From contig CM021321.1 of assembly GCA_010645155.1 (NCBI GenBank), forward strand, positions 4,160,105-4,224,104: a DNA stretch of 64,000 bases. Direction: 5' to 3'. This document shows, in pieces, positions 36,883 to 49,262 of this stretch. Under the pieces are notes generated by a model. That model was not told where the DNA came from and ran no database searches. It worked only from the letters and a program-made list of their open reading frames with translations. A program made the translations under genes and the position numbers. Numbering within the stretch: the first letter of the stretch is position 1; each line of letters begins with the position of its first letter. Origin of the DNA: Tigriopus japonicus (taxonomy: Eukaryota > Arthropoda > Copepoda > Harpacticoida > Harpacticidae).

Positions 36883-37125
36883 GGCAAGCCCGGGATCGAA
36901 CCGGGGCTTGCCTAGTATTTGGCATTGAAAGACAGTTCAATGCTAAATTTTGACTCCGAAGAGTTGAGTTTGGAAATTTGTGTGTTGCATTTGAAAGACG
37001 GTTCAAATGCTAAATTTTGACTCCGAAGAGTTGAGTTTTGAGGGTGGCAGTCAGCCGGGATCGAACCCCAGCCATCTGCACGACAAACCGACGCAGTACG
37101 CACTACGCCATGCCTCACCCCTAGA
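36883..37125 (-). mobile_element. tRNA-derived SINE-like unit
   Basis: On the - strand an A box (TGGCGTAGTGCG, 37110-37099) and a perfect B box (GGTTCGATCCC, 37067-37057) are 31 nt apart, as in a pol III type 2 promoter. Acceptor-stem pairing of a true tRNA is absent. Downstream come two direct repeats (37038-36987 and 36971-36922) each with a small perfect hairpin, then a second B-box-like element inside a 9-bp inverted repeat (36912-36883). Probably a SINE; its 3' end was not defined. Confidence 0.6.
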
Positions 37126-37364
37126 AAATGGGGGTATAAACAAAATGTTTTCAGCTGAATTATTCTAAATCGATCTATCCATAAAGATGGCATGTCGTTG
37201 GACCTTTTGAATCTTACAATAACATCGTAATGGGCCAAATTGATGATATTTTGAAATGTTAACATCAAATTGGAGTACAATCTTCTGTTATTTCCACCTA
37301 ATGACCAATTATTTCAAGGCCCTGGGGTGGGATGAGAGTCATTCAAATTACCAATATGTCAGTA

Positions 37365-38193
37365 CTATTTTTTGACTTTTACGCCAATGATCTCGCACAT
37401 TCTGCCACCAGATGTCGTAAAATTAGATTTACATTTCCTGTTCAACTCGGCCCTCGATGCGTTTCTTTGAACCGATACGTAGAAGTCTTCAAAACGTTGG
37501 TTGCTATGTTGAACGGTCTTATGAAATTTGACTTTGTCCAAAATCACATTGTACTGGGCACGGAAGAAATCTTGCATTTTTTTGTAAAATCTGCTCCACG
37601 CCTAATTCTGTCTCATCTGGTACTTCCACCGAGATTCTCAATTCTTCCCTCATTTCCGGATCGAGAAAAGACCTTAGGTTCGCCACTTGTTGCTCTTGGG
37701 TGAACTTGTTGATTTCGGCCAATTTCCGATAATCCTCGAAGACTAATCGCCATTCGATAAAGGCATTCAAGTCATCATCACCCTTCAACATATCTGGCTG
37801 ACGAATTTTTATCCTTGGTCGACTGGAAACTGGTGATGGACTCGCACTTGGCTCCATCATGTCAACTCTCTCCGCATTGCTGACATGCAATCGGCTTTTC
37901 AACTTGTCTCCGGCCCACTTCAACAGATGGCCACAATCCTGGAATCCACGCTCAACCTCCCTGGCGTGGTCTTCGCCGACTCCCTTAGCCTCCATAACTT
38001 CGAGGACCTCCTCTGCATTGCTCACTTTGATAGCTACTTTGTTGTATGCTTGATCAACGCCAAAAGGCAACTCCAATGCGGCCTCAAACTGATTTGACAC
38101 TCGGGTAAGGTGTCCTTTGAAGGCTATCCACTTCCTTCTAATTTGTTCGTAAGACAACCCCTCCAAGCTATTCGTTTTGGACTCCATGTCCAT
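37365..38193 (-). pseudogene. LTR-retrotransposon gag-like relic
   Basis: Minus-strand frame from 38193 starts MDMESKTNSLEGLSY and reads through a coiled, charged N-terminus into RIKIRQPDMLKGDDDLNAF and FLDPEMREEL, a layout typical of gypsy- or Pao-type gag. Near 37570 the frame shifts to 37577-37365 (FFRAQYNVILDKVKFHK..., QRFEDFYVSVQRNA), which continues the same gag logic. No protease, RT or integrase and no flanking LTR was found, so it is an isolated broken fragment. Confidence 0.65.
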
Positions 38194-40122
38194 CCGACAC
38201 TTATTTTTTTTTAGGGCGTCTTAAAACAATCAATCAACCGGCTGCGCCGTGTTAAGAATCGAACCACTTCAATCAGTTCTCCAAAGTACACTGTATTTCA
38301 TGTCATTCAAGTACTCTCAAATGCTCCATCACCCCCGATTGGTATGGTCGTCTAAGATCTAAAACATCACAGACACACAATTTTTTCACTCTCAAGCATG
38401 GCAAATTTGTTGGCCAAATGAGCTTATTTTATTTTTTTAAATTGTCGACAAATTATTTTTTTAAACCTAATGTCATTAAAATAGTTATTGTTGAGTGGCA
38501 TGTGGGACAATTTTTGGTGATTTTAGGGTTCAAGTGTATTTTTTAATAAATTTATTCACTTGCAAGTTGTCTGTTTGTTCTGGAAATGAACATTCATGAC
38601 CTTGCATTTTCTTCTTAGGATAGTACTTCTTGTGCTTCGATTTTTCTTCTTGAAACTGATCTTAAATGGGACTCATAAGCTCATGTGGATAATCTTATAA
38701 TTATAGTGCATTGGTCAAAGTGAGGAAGAACTTTTGTGTCACACTATTTCGAGTGTGCTAAAACACTAAAAGTTATTGTGATAATATTGCAATTCATTTT
38801 GAAAGAACAGAATTGAAAAATAGGAAAAGGTTCTGATTTCATAGTTGGCTTTTTCTGGACTTCACTTCATTCAGCAAACCTTTGTTGTTGCCAAAAAACA
38901 AGGTCAAAATATGTTGTGTGTTGAACTGATGGGAAGCACAGTGAATTTTCATGCAAGAGGTGTGATTTGCATTTGATTAGATCCCTAATCTTTCAAAGAA
39001 GAAACGAGTATTGAAATCCTGCTCATTGTGCCCTCCATGAAGTTGACAACAAGGCTCAGACCAAGTACCTGAAGTCCAGGCGCAACCTTAACAAGGAGCA
39101 CAACCGCAGCATCCGCAGGGTCTTCTGAGGTCGTTTGAAGGCCGTTATCGAGACCAATAGCGGTTGCATTGAATAAATAGTATGTTTTGGACCTTTTGTT
39201 AAATACATTTCTTTGAGTTCTAAATTTCTTTCAAGTTAAAAAATTCTTACAAGTTAATCGTTCAAACATGTGCGCCCTAGCGACCCTTACTAGAGACTGG
39301 CCGTCGTAGGCTAACACACGGTGCCGATGATTCACGCTGGTGATTGGTCAATAGCATTCAGTTGAACATTCAGCTAATTCTAACGAAGTTCAATGACAAA
39401 CCAGAGTGCTTCTTCTTTGTTGATTTTGTAGTGATCTGACTTGGTGCTGGGGTTGCCAATTTACCTATGTGAAATCATATTCCCCTTTGTCTACCAGTCT
39501 TCATAAACCCGTTTTTCCTTTAAGAAGCGCCAAAAGACAAGGCATCCCTGACTTTCGTGACTTCTGAGCAGGGTTGCAAATCAAACTCACATTCGTGTTT
39601 GCTCATATACAAGAGCAAAGCACCCATTCTGCAAGCAGTAACCCTACTTTGCAACCTCCCGTAAAAAAACTTGCGCAAGCCCAGATTCCACATCACTAAG
39701 ATTTTGTTGTCAATCACCCGATCGTGTGACATTAATTGGCCCTTGTTAAAACTCCACACTAATTGAAATTCACTTTTTTCATATCGGGTAAATACCTTGG
39801 ACACATTTCCAGCAGACTTGAGGACTTTCAATAACCAAACTGCCCTATCAAATGAGCGAAATAGTTTAGATGTGTTTCTTAGAAGAAAAGGTTCCTTTAA
39901 TCATGAACTTCGGCTTCCCGCATGATGAATGACGTCACAGACAGTCCGTGCCGGGTCAGGCAATCATAGATTTGAATGCCAATCTCTGCCTTTTAGTATT
40001 TCTAGTGCGCCCCACCCGGTAGTTGCGCTTAAGTGTTGAACTTAGAGATTACATAATACCTAAAATCAATTACAATCATGCATATAAATTTCATTGATGT
40101 TCCCTCACAATTCTGTTTATTA
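38194..40122. other. Gene-poor interval
   Basis: No gene was recognised. At 39043-39125 (+) a basic, codon-like stretch (KYLKSRRNLNKEHN) ends in a stop and could be a scrap of a basic protein gene, source not recognised. The - frame at 39831-39520 has no known family. Confidence 0.4.
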
Positions 40123-40250
40123 CTGTGGTATGGCCGAGTGTTATAATGACTAGATGTTTATTGTCTTGGAGACACGGATATTTATACACGAATAGATTGA
40201 CTAGAGATTGAGCACGAGCATTGACTGGAGAGCATGACGGGAATACTACA
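40123..40250 (+). repeat. Dispersed repeat E, copy 1
   Basis: Shares about 70 bp of clear similarity with 47901-47972 (GAGTGTTATAATGACTAGAT, TTGTCTTGGAGACA, GATATTTATA). The TATTTATA box and the TGT start are compatible with an LTR fragment, but no LTR pair was found. Confidence 0.5.
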
Positions 40251-40261
40251 TCTCCCTCACC

Positions 40262-40272
40262 GGGGGGGGGGG
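40262..40272 (+). repeat. Homopolymer G run
   Basis: Eleven consecutive G; prone to sequencing length error. Confidence 0.8.
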
Positions 40273-40483
40273 CATCAGGTTTAAAATACATTAAAATATA
40301 TCACGCGCGACCGAGCTATGCTCGGGTTCATGGGTTGGAGCCCAGGTCTTCCCCCTCTTCACCCAAGTCTGGTGGATACCTCGCCTCAAGTGGCGCCAAG
40401 GACAACCCAGAATGGTCCCCAATAGAGCTGTGCATCGGATCCGAAAGGTCCCCAAAATCCAATCCGAACTTGATTTCTTTAAT

Positions 40484-41185
40484 AAGTAATTGTAATTGTA
40501 ATTAATTACATTTTTGGCCATGTAATAGACGAATTTTCAATTACAAATTACCAGTTACTTTTCAAACTCTTACTTCTTCAAAATAACCATAATATCAATT
40601 GATACTTTGAGTTTTCACTTGCAAAGCAATTATTTTGTCACCAATTTGCGGTCAATATGATGCCACTAGCAGGTAGCTTTTGTTACAATACACACCCAAG
40701 CTATGTTTTAAACTAAAATAGCTTTTGACCATGACTTTTGTGTCAGAAGGTAGGGCTTTTCACAACTAAGGGCAGAGAAATGAGTTGGAAAAATAAAGTT
40801 TTAAAACATCGTCATACTTGATATATGTGTACAAAATTCGTGTTATTTTCTGGAAAAGAAAAATATGCCATGTGGTTCATGGCATAGTAGTTTTGATATT
40901 TAAGCCCGTTCATAAATTTTTGGTTTTTGTAAATCAATTTTTCGTATTAACCTTTCAGGCATTATCAGTTGCCAGTTGGTGCATCGCCATTTAAAAATGG
41001 CAGATCTGTTTATTTTTCGTCGTTTTGAAAGAGCAGAAGGGAAAAAGAGACGGAAGGATTGTAATTGACATGTAATTGTAATTGAAGTCAACTACATTTT
41101 CGAATGATGTAATTGTAATTAATTACATTTTTCGAAAAAGTAATTGTAATTGTAATTATTTGCATTTTTCAAGTAATAGACCCAA
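40484..41185. repeat. Pair of TGTAATT-phrase arrays
   Basis: 40484-40516 and 41060-41184 each contain strings of GTAATTGTAATTAATTACATTTTT, and both run into TAATAGAC. The 0.5 kb between them carries no recognised gene. The arrays are nearly self-complementary. Confidence 0.5.
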
Positions 41186-42037
41186 CTCTGAGCACCAAGA
41201 ATCCAAATTCAAATCTAGTCTTAATTGATGAAAGTGGGTTCCATCATTTACCCACTGATGGCTCACTCATATTGGAGATTAATTGCAATGAAGGCTTCAC
41301 AACTTCAGCTTAACTGTTCCTGGATGAAGAGAAGCAAAGCAAGGGGGTGGCATTCTCTCCAATAATCATTCATTAGTTTACCATGATCACTAGATTGTAG
41401 ATCACATTGCCTTTTTAGTGAAGGCAGTGGAAACGGCCAGGAGTGTGATGGTGTTGTAATTTTGCCATGTTTTTCCCGATATTGGTAGTATTGACTTGAT
41501 TGTTCAGTTATGAATTCTGAGCTCCAATTGCATGGCTGAGTGTTTTGGCAAGACTTCGAATGTTGATGTTTTGTAACTAAAAAGGAAAATTTTCTTGGAT
41601 TTTAAGTTTTTTTCTCAAGTTTTAAATAAAAAATGACACTTTCAAAAAAGTTCAACGCCAAAACTTGGGCCAAAGTAATAGTTTGATTGTCAATTGCGTT
41701 TTTTGCTGGAACAAAATATGGTCCACACTTAAATTTTAACTTGTAGAGTTTCCTGACAGACACAGAAAGAAAAGATCACTTTTGGATTGAAAAAACTATC
41801 CGACTATGTGAACAATAAATGAGTCAGCAAATTTGCTATTAAATATTGCTCAACTGAAAACGTTGAAAAAAGGGCGGTTTTGAACTCTATTTGAACTGTT
41901 TTTTTTATGTACCACTGACCATTTCTTGCTCCTTTGGCACTTTTCCGTTCGTTACTTCTGTAGATTTTGCTGTTTTGCACAAGGGAGCAAGTGTTTCCCC
42001 TCAATTGGGACACACTTTTCGTCTGCTTTATGGGCAG
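41186..42037. other. Unassigned sequence
   Basis: No gene or repeat was recognised. Confidence 0.4.
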
Positions 42038-42212
42038 CATTTTATTCGTCTTTTTTCGTCTAATCGGGCAATTTTATTCGTCTTTTTTCGTCTAATCGGA
42101 CAATTTTATTCGTCTTTTTTCGTCTAATCGAGCAATTTTATTCGTCTTTTTTTGTCTAATTGGGCAATTTTGTTCATCTTTTTTCGTCTAATCGGGCAAT
42201 TTTATTCGTCTA
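42038..42212 (+). repeat. 32-bp tandem repeat (minisatellite)
   Basis: An exact 32-bp period: units at 42069-42100, 42101-42132, 42133-42164 and 42165-42196, preceded by a 31-bp unit at 42038 and followed by a half unit. The unit begins CAATTTTATTCGTC and ends TCTAATCGGG. Units differ at only a few positions. 32 is not a multiple of 3, so the overlapping open frames are a by-product. Confidence 0.9.
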
Positions 42213-43228
42213 AACTTCCTGTCTCTAGATATGACCAAATGAAAAAGCAAGTTCTTGTTTTACCTTTTCGTACAAAGATTGCATATGATTGGAAAAAAAA
42301 CCAATATGACAAAAAAATCACGCAATGTGCACTCCATTTTGTCAACACCAAACATTCACATGTTGTTGAAAACTTGTTTGAGATAGTAGAAGACCATGAG
42401 ATTTGTACATGCGGTATTTTAAAAGAAAACTTATGAAGGAAGTTGTAACATAATTTGAGCTCATTTGATTGTACGTCACTTTTTCTGCTCTTTAGGACGC
42501 ACAATCGCAAAATCGATTATAACTTCAAATACCTAAAATAATGGCTCATCTAGGGATGTTTTACTCTGCGCTCGATCAAAAAATTGTTGCTGCCCACGAC
42601 ATATGGTCGAGAATACTGATGTGTTTCGAGTTGGATTTTTGGTCGAGTTTTGCCACTTTGGATTTTAAGGTCAAAAAGTTGACCCCCAACTAATCTTCTC
42701 AACTAGAGACGCCATAAAATATGGCAGCACTGCCAACTCGAAATCCAAAAGTATAACTACTGATGGAACTCGAAATCGAACTAGTTCGAGTGTTGCCAAA
42801 TTGGTCCCCGTTTAGGTCTTTTTAAAAACGTTCAATACAACCTGCCCTAATCAACAATGATAAACTTCCGAGTAAAAAATGGCAGCACTCCCGGTTCGAA
42901 ACCCATCACTAGTCGAGAATGAAACGCGTCACAGAATTTTAGTGAAACAATGAGACCCCAGAGGCCACGACCGAGCTAAGCTGTATACAAGCAGGCAAAG
43001 CTGATGTTTTCTTAGCTTCCCTTATTGGATGTGGCTCCTCCAAGAAATTTATGGTAGATCCTTGGAACTACTTTAGCCGCAATAATCTAATTGTCCACAA
43101 ATCTCAGAGGTGAACAAAACACCACAACAAAGTACGAAACATAAGTCAAAAAAGTAATCTTTTCATTCATGGTTGACTTTTCATCGAGTTCAGATAGATA
43201 CTACAAGGATGGCTCAAGCCAGGATTAC
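42213..43228. other. Unassigned sequence with scattered TCGAG words
   Basis: Repeated TTCGAGTT / GGTCGAG words at 42560-42920, no regular period, no gene recognised. Confidence 0.35.
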
Positions 43229-43343
43229 TTTCAAAATACACACTGGGTCCGATTAGTACAATAAAAATTCAACGGAACAATACATTTGTTGCAAAAACCT
43301 CACATTTTAGTACAATGATAGGACCCAGTGTGTATTTTTGAAA
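43229..43343. repeat. Small terminal-inverted-repeat element (115 bp)
   Basis: Ends TTTCAAAATACACACTGG and the complement of the same sequence (43229-43250 with 43321-43343, 22 of 23 positions) flank about 70 bp in which TTAGTACAAT also occurs twice. MITE-like. Confidence 0.55.
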
Positions 43344-43679
43344 TTCGTCCTGACGTACAGTGGTTCCTGGATACTAGTACTTCAGCCTTGCAAGGGAGTT
43401 CCAAAAGTAATATTAAGATTCATCTGTATAATTTTATTTAATCCAGAGTTGACTTTTTTATTTGCAATTATCTAAACTTTTCAATTACTAAAATGCATGA
43501 GTCAATGCAACACATTGAAATGCTACCTGGCTGCAGATTTCCAAGAATTTCGTAACGTAGACGTACTTGCCTATGCTTAAAAGCTTGGATTTTGCAACAT
43601 TTTTTGTTTACTTTTATTGCCGTATTTTTCAACTTTTTAAAATCTTTTTTCGGTGTTTTTTCTACTTTTTTCCTTGCTC

Positions 43680-43920
43680 TACCCATCTTGAATATGCTTC
43701 ACCCATTTGGGCTTCAATGAGTTCAGCAGGTTTGCAAAAGGTCGAGCAGTTCTAAAGATGTTTCCCAAGGAACATTCAAGAAATGAGAGAGCTCTCGTAT
43801 TGGGAGAGGCTCCAAAAGTTAGGATTTTACAGTACTCAGATCTCAGAGAAGGTATGAAAGGTATCTGATTATGCATGTCTCCAAGAGCGTTCATAGGCTC
43901 TGTCCTAACCCAGGATAAAC
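43680..43920 (+). mobile_element. LINE family A, copy 4 (fragment)
   Basis: Nucleotide similarity to the C-terminal region of family A (CATCTTGAATATGC, GCAGGTTTGCAAAAGGTCG, GAGAGCTCTCGTATTGGG). The frame is broken within 80 bp by a stop and small indels; truncated at both ends. Confidence 0.75.
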
Positions 43921-45522
43921 CAGGAGCATTGAGTTGTATTAATACTAGAGAGAGTGTAAGCCTAAAATTGTGTCTCCGGTCGCCAACTATTGAGTGGACA
44001 AAAGTGCGGGAACAATTGAAATGTGTGACCAGGCAAATGTCAACCATGCAATTGATGAATCAAATTTGGAGTTGAGGAATGTTTTGGGTCATTTTTGTTA
44101 TTGATAGTGGTCACTTTCTTGAAAGCACCGAAGACATCACTAGGTGACCGTGCTTTGGATTTGAATTCTACAACTAGGAACATTTTTGTCAATATATTGA
44201 ATAAGTCAGTGGTAAGAAGAACACAAATTTAAGCTTTTGCTTTGTGTAGGGTTGATCCAATACATATATGGACAAAAAATAACTTGTGGCTTCAGGAACG
44301 AGTTTAAAAAAGTTGGTCTTGATTCCCATGTTTGGTCACACTAACTGTCCGCTCAACACTTGTGAGGGCGACATTTTCCGCATAAATTCAACACATTCCG
44401 CCCCGCTTGCCAAATCAGCCTGACTAAAGCTTGCACACTATCTAGTGATTAATAAATGATCTAAGACCAGGAGAGACCCTTTACTTTTTGTGGCAAAATT
44501 TTAGATGCAAGCAATAAAATAAAACTATATTTCGGAATATGTCAAGATTTGCCACTCCAACCTCAACTTGTGCAGCTGAGTAAGGTATTTTTGCAACAAC
44601 TTGGTTTACATCTTTGTTTAATCTAACTTTCACGCTCATCAGAAACACACGTCTTCCGAACTTTCTTAACGCCAAAATAAGTCGAGAAATCTCACAAAAT
44701 GCTGCAAAAGATAGAAATCGAATGTTAAAACAAAAAGACCTATCATCCATGCTCATGTTAAGTTAAGTGAAGAATACACTATTGCATTTTTTGTCCTTGC
44801 GTAAAACGTTTAACATATAAAAGTACAATAATGCTATGATAACAAAAGCACCATTTTAAATCTCGGGGTTTGGTGACTTTTTCATAGTGTACCAAATCTG
44901 ACATCGCAAGTAATTACTCCCATAAGAAAAAAAACAGTTTTTCTATTCTTACCAGTACTGTTGTCAGGTTAGGTTCTCCCCCGCAACTTGATTATATTGG
45001 TCACGAAACCCACTCTTGCGACAACTTTCATGGTGCTACATGCTTTCACCAAGTCTGTGGTTAGAAGAACCTTACCTACACCGTCAAGGTAAGCGCTAAC
45101 CGAAAATGGAATACGGTCGGCTATTTTGGCTTTCTTCTCACCCCTAGACAAGAATTATTGGAAATACCGAAGCTCACAACGCGCGCGCTTCCCTAAAAAT
45201 GTCAATTTAATTGATCGATTTTCAACAGAAAATTTTAATTTTTTAAAATTTATTTATTTTTGCGGAAGAAGACTTGCCAATTACATGAGGTCCATAGGTT
45301 GGCAAGTAGCAACGATCACACATCAGTGTTGGACAAATCACAGTATTTTAAATGTTAATGAGGGGGACTCCAAAAGGAGCTAAAAGTACTTTTGGCTGAA
45401 TTAGGGTATGGATCATAATTCAAGTACCTATTCAATCTTCAAACTTTTCAAGGTCATCTTGAAAAGAAATTTTCCTGTCATTTCAGTCAAAAACTGGTTC
45501 GGTTCCATTTGCAATCTCTGTC
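43921..45522. other. Unassigned sequence
   Basis: No gene or structured repeat was recognised. Confidence 0.4.
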
Positions 45523-45772
45523 CAAGGGTCGGCAATCACTTTTGGGTCAAGGCACACTAAATTTGATTGTATGTTGTCAGGGGCCCTCTAAACAGACATT
45601 GGTAGGTTCAGGGGCCCACAAATTAACGATCAAAGAGCTTTGGGCCCACCGATACAGTACTATGGAAGTCTCGCAGGCCCACTTTTTTGGACCTGCCCCA
45701 TAGCTCTTGGCCCCACCAAAGACCACCTTTGGACCCACATGTGAACCGCAGCCCACCGGGTGCCAACCCCTT
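45523..45772 (-). mobile_element. hAT-like non-autonomous element (inverted copy)
   Basis: Starts CAAGGGTCGGCAATCAC and ends GGGTGCCAACCCCTT. The body with CAGGGGCCC, TTAACGATCAAAGAGCT and TGGGCCCAC is the reverse complement of the 15395-15657 element. Confidence 0.62.
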
Positions 45773-47864
45773 AAGCTTGACCAAAAATGACTTTATTCTT
45801 TGACATTTCATCTCGTGAAATTGTCGAGCAGTTTGCTACGAGAAAGACTACTTTAGATAGCAAACTTAATGAATTTATCCTGTTACTACGGTGCAATATT
45901 TGTGGGTTCATTGATTCCAAGGGATGAAGTAACCACAAATGGTACCATTTAAACATTTTGGAAGCATTGATCAAAGAAGTAATTAAATCGGTTTATACCA
46001 GGACAATTTTGTTGTCTTTATTTGTGCAGATTTGCGTTTGCAAACGTACATGTCTGACCACCCTTCACTAACGTTTTTCTTGAAATTAACATTTCCAAGG
46101 AAATATTTATTTGAGGAACTATTCAAAAGAAAAATGACATGAATTTTCCTCTTTGTGTTCGAACCTTAAAAGACATCAACGATCGCCCCCGAATTGTAAT
46201 TTATGATGAAAACCCATCTTCGGAGGGCGCGGACAGGCCCCTCAGACAAGAAATGAGAGATAAAGGAATCCACATTTCGTGACATCAAAATTCAAGGGAG
46301 TCCTAACTCTTTTGACTTTGCTTCGTTTCTTTTCACAAATTCCTGTCACGCCCTGCTTTGTCCTTTCAAAGCTCACAAATGAATGGCGTTTCATTTTTAT
46401 TACCGAGACCTAAAAAAGATTTTTAAGCCCCACTTCGTTGAATAAACAGGTTCAAGCCCAAAGAAGGCATCTCATTTAATATTATTATTTCGTCATTGTC
46501 CTTAAGCTCAGGAAATTGAACTGGGTGTGCTTCAAGGAATCATTCTTGAGCCCTCGTTTCATTTGGGCCAAGGCTAATGGGCCATAAACAACGAACGCCC
46601 TTTCGTTCTGAAGTGAACTTGACAAGAGTCATCCATCATGATATTTGGTTAGGGAGCATTTTCTTCTGCAAAGTGATTGTTGAGAAATTAGTCGTGGATG
46701 GCGAAACATTGCACCGTTAATCTCTTTCTACCTGCAACTAATTCGGATCGTCTGAATTTAAATGCTATGGTGGACAATTCAAGCCAAGATTTGGAGGTGA
46801 TAATACGCAAAAGAGCATTGACACATACTACTTCCATTCTCGTGCAATTCTCGAGAGTCCAGCTTGCATACACACAATGAAGAGTGTGTAATAATGAACT
46901 GGAGTGTGTGTGACATGGTTCTGTGGTTTCTCGTGCCAATTATCCTAACTCACAGGATTCTAGGTATATGCGTACGCACAGAAATAAGTTTTGCAATCCC
47001 CTTCGCCAATGAGAAGAATGACAACTTCTAAAGAGTGTTACGAAGCAAGATACGCAAAATCAATTCAACTTTTGTCCACTCTCTTTCAAAATAGGACAAA
47101 CACTAGATGACCGAGAAACAGGTCGAGTCATAGTTTAAGAGGTTCACAACAAGTCGCGGTGGAGAAAATTGTCACTATGGCGGAAAATAAAAAGTTTCAG
47201 ACACAATCCTGACAGCCTTATTATGTTCAAGCAAGCTCGTGACTTCTTCTGCTGGAAAATAAGGTTATTTACATGTATGACAAAAACATAAATCGAAATA
47301 ACCAAAATTAATTGGCCAGAACTGATTTAATTTTTTGCCCCATGTGATTGATTGTAATTACCATGGTGTTTGAAACACTAAATTATTATTGCTCTCATTT
47401 TTTCATTAGGCACCTGTTAAAGATGACAATGAGGAGATTCTAACAGAATTTAAGGTAGGATTAGACAGATATCACTGAATTCTCTGGATGAAAAGGCAAG
47501 CAACGACAATTTTTCAAGGACGTGATTACAGGGGAGAGATCCAATGCCAATTCAATCAAATAAACATTTATATCGAAAAAAATGTTCTTGTATTCAATTA
47601 CTTTCGGAAGACCTTTTGGTTACAAGGGAAGCATTTGGGGCAATCCTATGCTTGATCAATGTCATTAAGGTTACAACGTTTTTTAATAATTGACAACTTT
47701 ATTCAATGACAAATATCTCACAAACATAATAAAAATGCTATGGCTGGATCCAAGTTTGACACAAGTAGACTTTTCTTTTGATATCACACCTTCTTTGCTC
47801 CTCTGCAGAACTTTATGATTTGAAGTGAGTGTTGTGGAAGAGAAATTTTAGTTTATTCAAATCA
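45773..47864. other. Unassigned sequence
   Basis: No gene or structured repeat was recognised over about 2.1 kb. Confidence 0.4.
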
Positions 47865-48053
47865 AAGCTGGATATAAGAACACTCAATACGACATCAAGC
47901 TGTGTAGCATGACCAAGTGTTGTGAATGACTAGATCTTTGTTGTCTTGGAGACATAGATATTTATAGGGGGGAATAGATGGATAGTCGGTAGGGGCATAC
48001 TCGGGAGCAGGATACAACAAGCTGGATATAAGAACACTCAATATAACATCAAG
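47865..48053. repeat. Repeat E copy 2 flanked by 35-bp direct repeats
   Basis: The 119-bp segment 47900-48018 contains the repeat E sequence (GACTAGAT, TTGTCTTGGAGACATAG, TATTTATA). On each side stands AAGCTGGATATAAGAACACT..., 35 bp long (47865-47899 and 48019-48053), with two mismatches. Either a large target duplication or a local tandem duplication. Confidence 0.65.
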
Positions 48054-49177
48054 TTCTTGATATTATGATACTTGATCATTTACTATTAAGATTGACTTCA
48101 TTTTGTTCAGCATGCAAGCGAATATTAGAAAAATGTATGTTTCAGAGACCAAATGAAAGATGTGTGAATTGTTTTCTAAATTTAAAAGGTGATTCTGATT
48201 GATTTTACTACTTTCAAATTGAAGTCAAATTTCTATGATATTTTCATTGATTTTTTTTTTGTTCTTATTTTTTATTTGTGAGTTACTATAAGATTTTTTT
48301 TTTCAAGTGATGCAAATTGAAAATATGTTATTTGTACTGAAAAGGAAAGAGATTGTTTAAGAGTGTTTTGTCATTTCTTTAAAACCCTGAAAAGGCACCT
48401 CACATATAATAATTTGCTTTTACATTGTCTTTTATTATTCAAAAATTCCATAAGATTATTTAGATATTCCAAAGTATAGTAAGTTGATGTATTTTCATTA
48501 GTTCTTCAGAAAACTAAGACTTTCTACTTTCAAAAGCACGATCTCTCCTAGTTTTATTTGTTGACTCGTTCTTGGTCACCACTGATTTGCCGTGCACCAT
48601 CAAGAAAAACTCTAGATGTCTATGAATTATTACTGTCAAGTCAAGAACTGATTTTTGAAACCATTCCACAAAGAAGACCTTGTGTCAGTTAGATTACAAT
48701 TTCATGCCAAAGTAACATGTTATGACTCCTCAAGTTAACTTACTGAAGAGAGCACAGAATGAATAAGTTTGCCCTTTCATGTTTAAATTTTGCCAAATAT
48801 TGAGTCCTACCATTCAAAGTAGATTTTTGTAGGGAACCTTGACAATGCATAACTTTTGACTCCAATGGTAGATGTTTTGGGGATATTGCCATTCAAAAAA
48901 GAACCCCTTATTATCCCAACCTTGGAAAAGACCACAAGCTTGTCTATGTCTACTTTAGTTATCAAAGACGTGATGCTAAAGTAAAGCAGTACACTATGGC
49001 AGTGTACCCGACATGAACGTAGATACAGATTTTCTGGATTGGCAAACCATAATAAAATGCAAGATTGAGCACATTAACAAGGGCTTTGGAGAAATAGCAG
49101 TCCCTAGAGCTATTCATATGGGAGTAATGTAATCATGCGCCAACAACTCTATGGGCGTTTTTTGTATACCTTGTACC
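48054..49177. other. Unassigned AT-rich sequence
   Basis: No gene or structured repeat was recognised. Confidence 0.4.
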
Positions 49178-49262
49178 CACTACTTTTTGTTTGGTGGGCC
49201 CACAAAAACAACAAAGTTAATTTTGAAGGCTCTTGATTGCAGTATTGTTGCCGGCCCTGCTC
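49178..49262 (+). mobile_element. hAT-like non-autonomous element, 3' fragment
   Basis: Only the right part remains: TGGTGGGCCCACAAAA ... TTGTTGCCGGCCCTGC, matching the right terminus of the 15395-15657 copy. Confidence 0.5.

Noticed and set aside
37045..37120. Functional tRNA gene on the - strand
   Set aside because: A and B boxes are good, but the ends do not pair as an acceptor stem and a direct-repeat body follows, so a SINE head is the better call.
42038..42212. CRISPR-like array
   Set aside because: Units are contiguous with no spacers, and the DNA is eukaryotic; it is a minisatellite.
41891..42436. Overlapping + frames through the 32-bp repeat
   Set aside because: The frames come from the stop-poor repeat and change with each unit because 32 is not divisible by 3.
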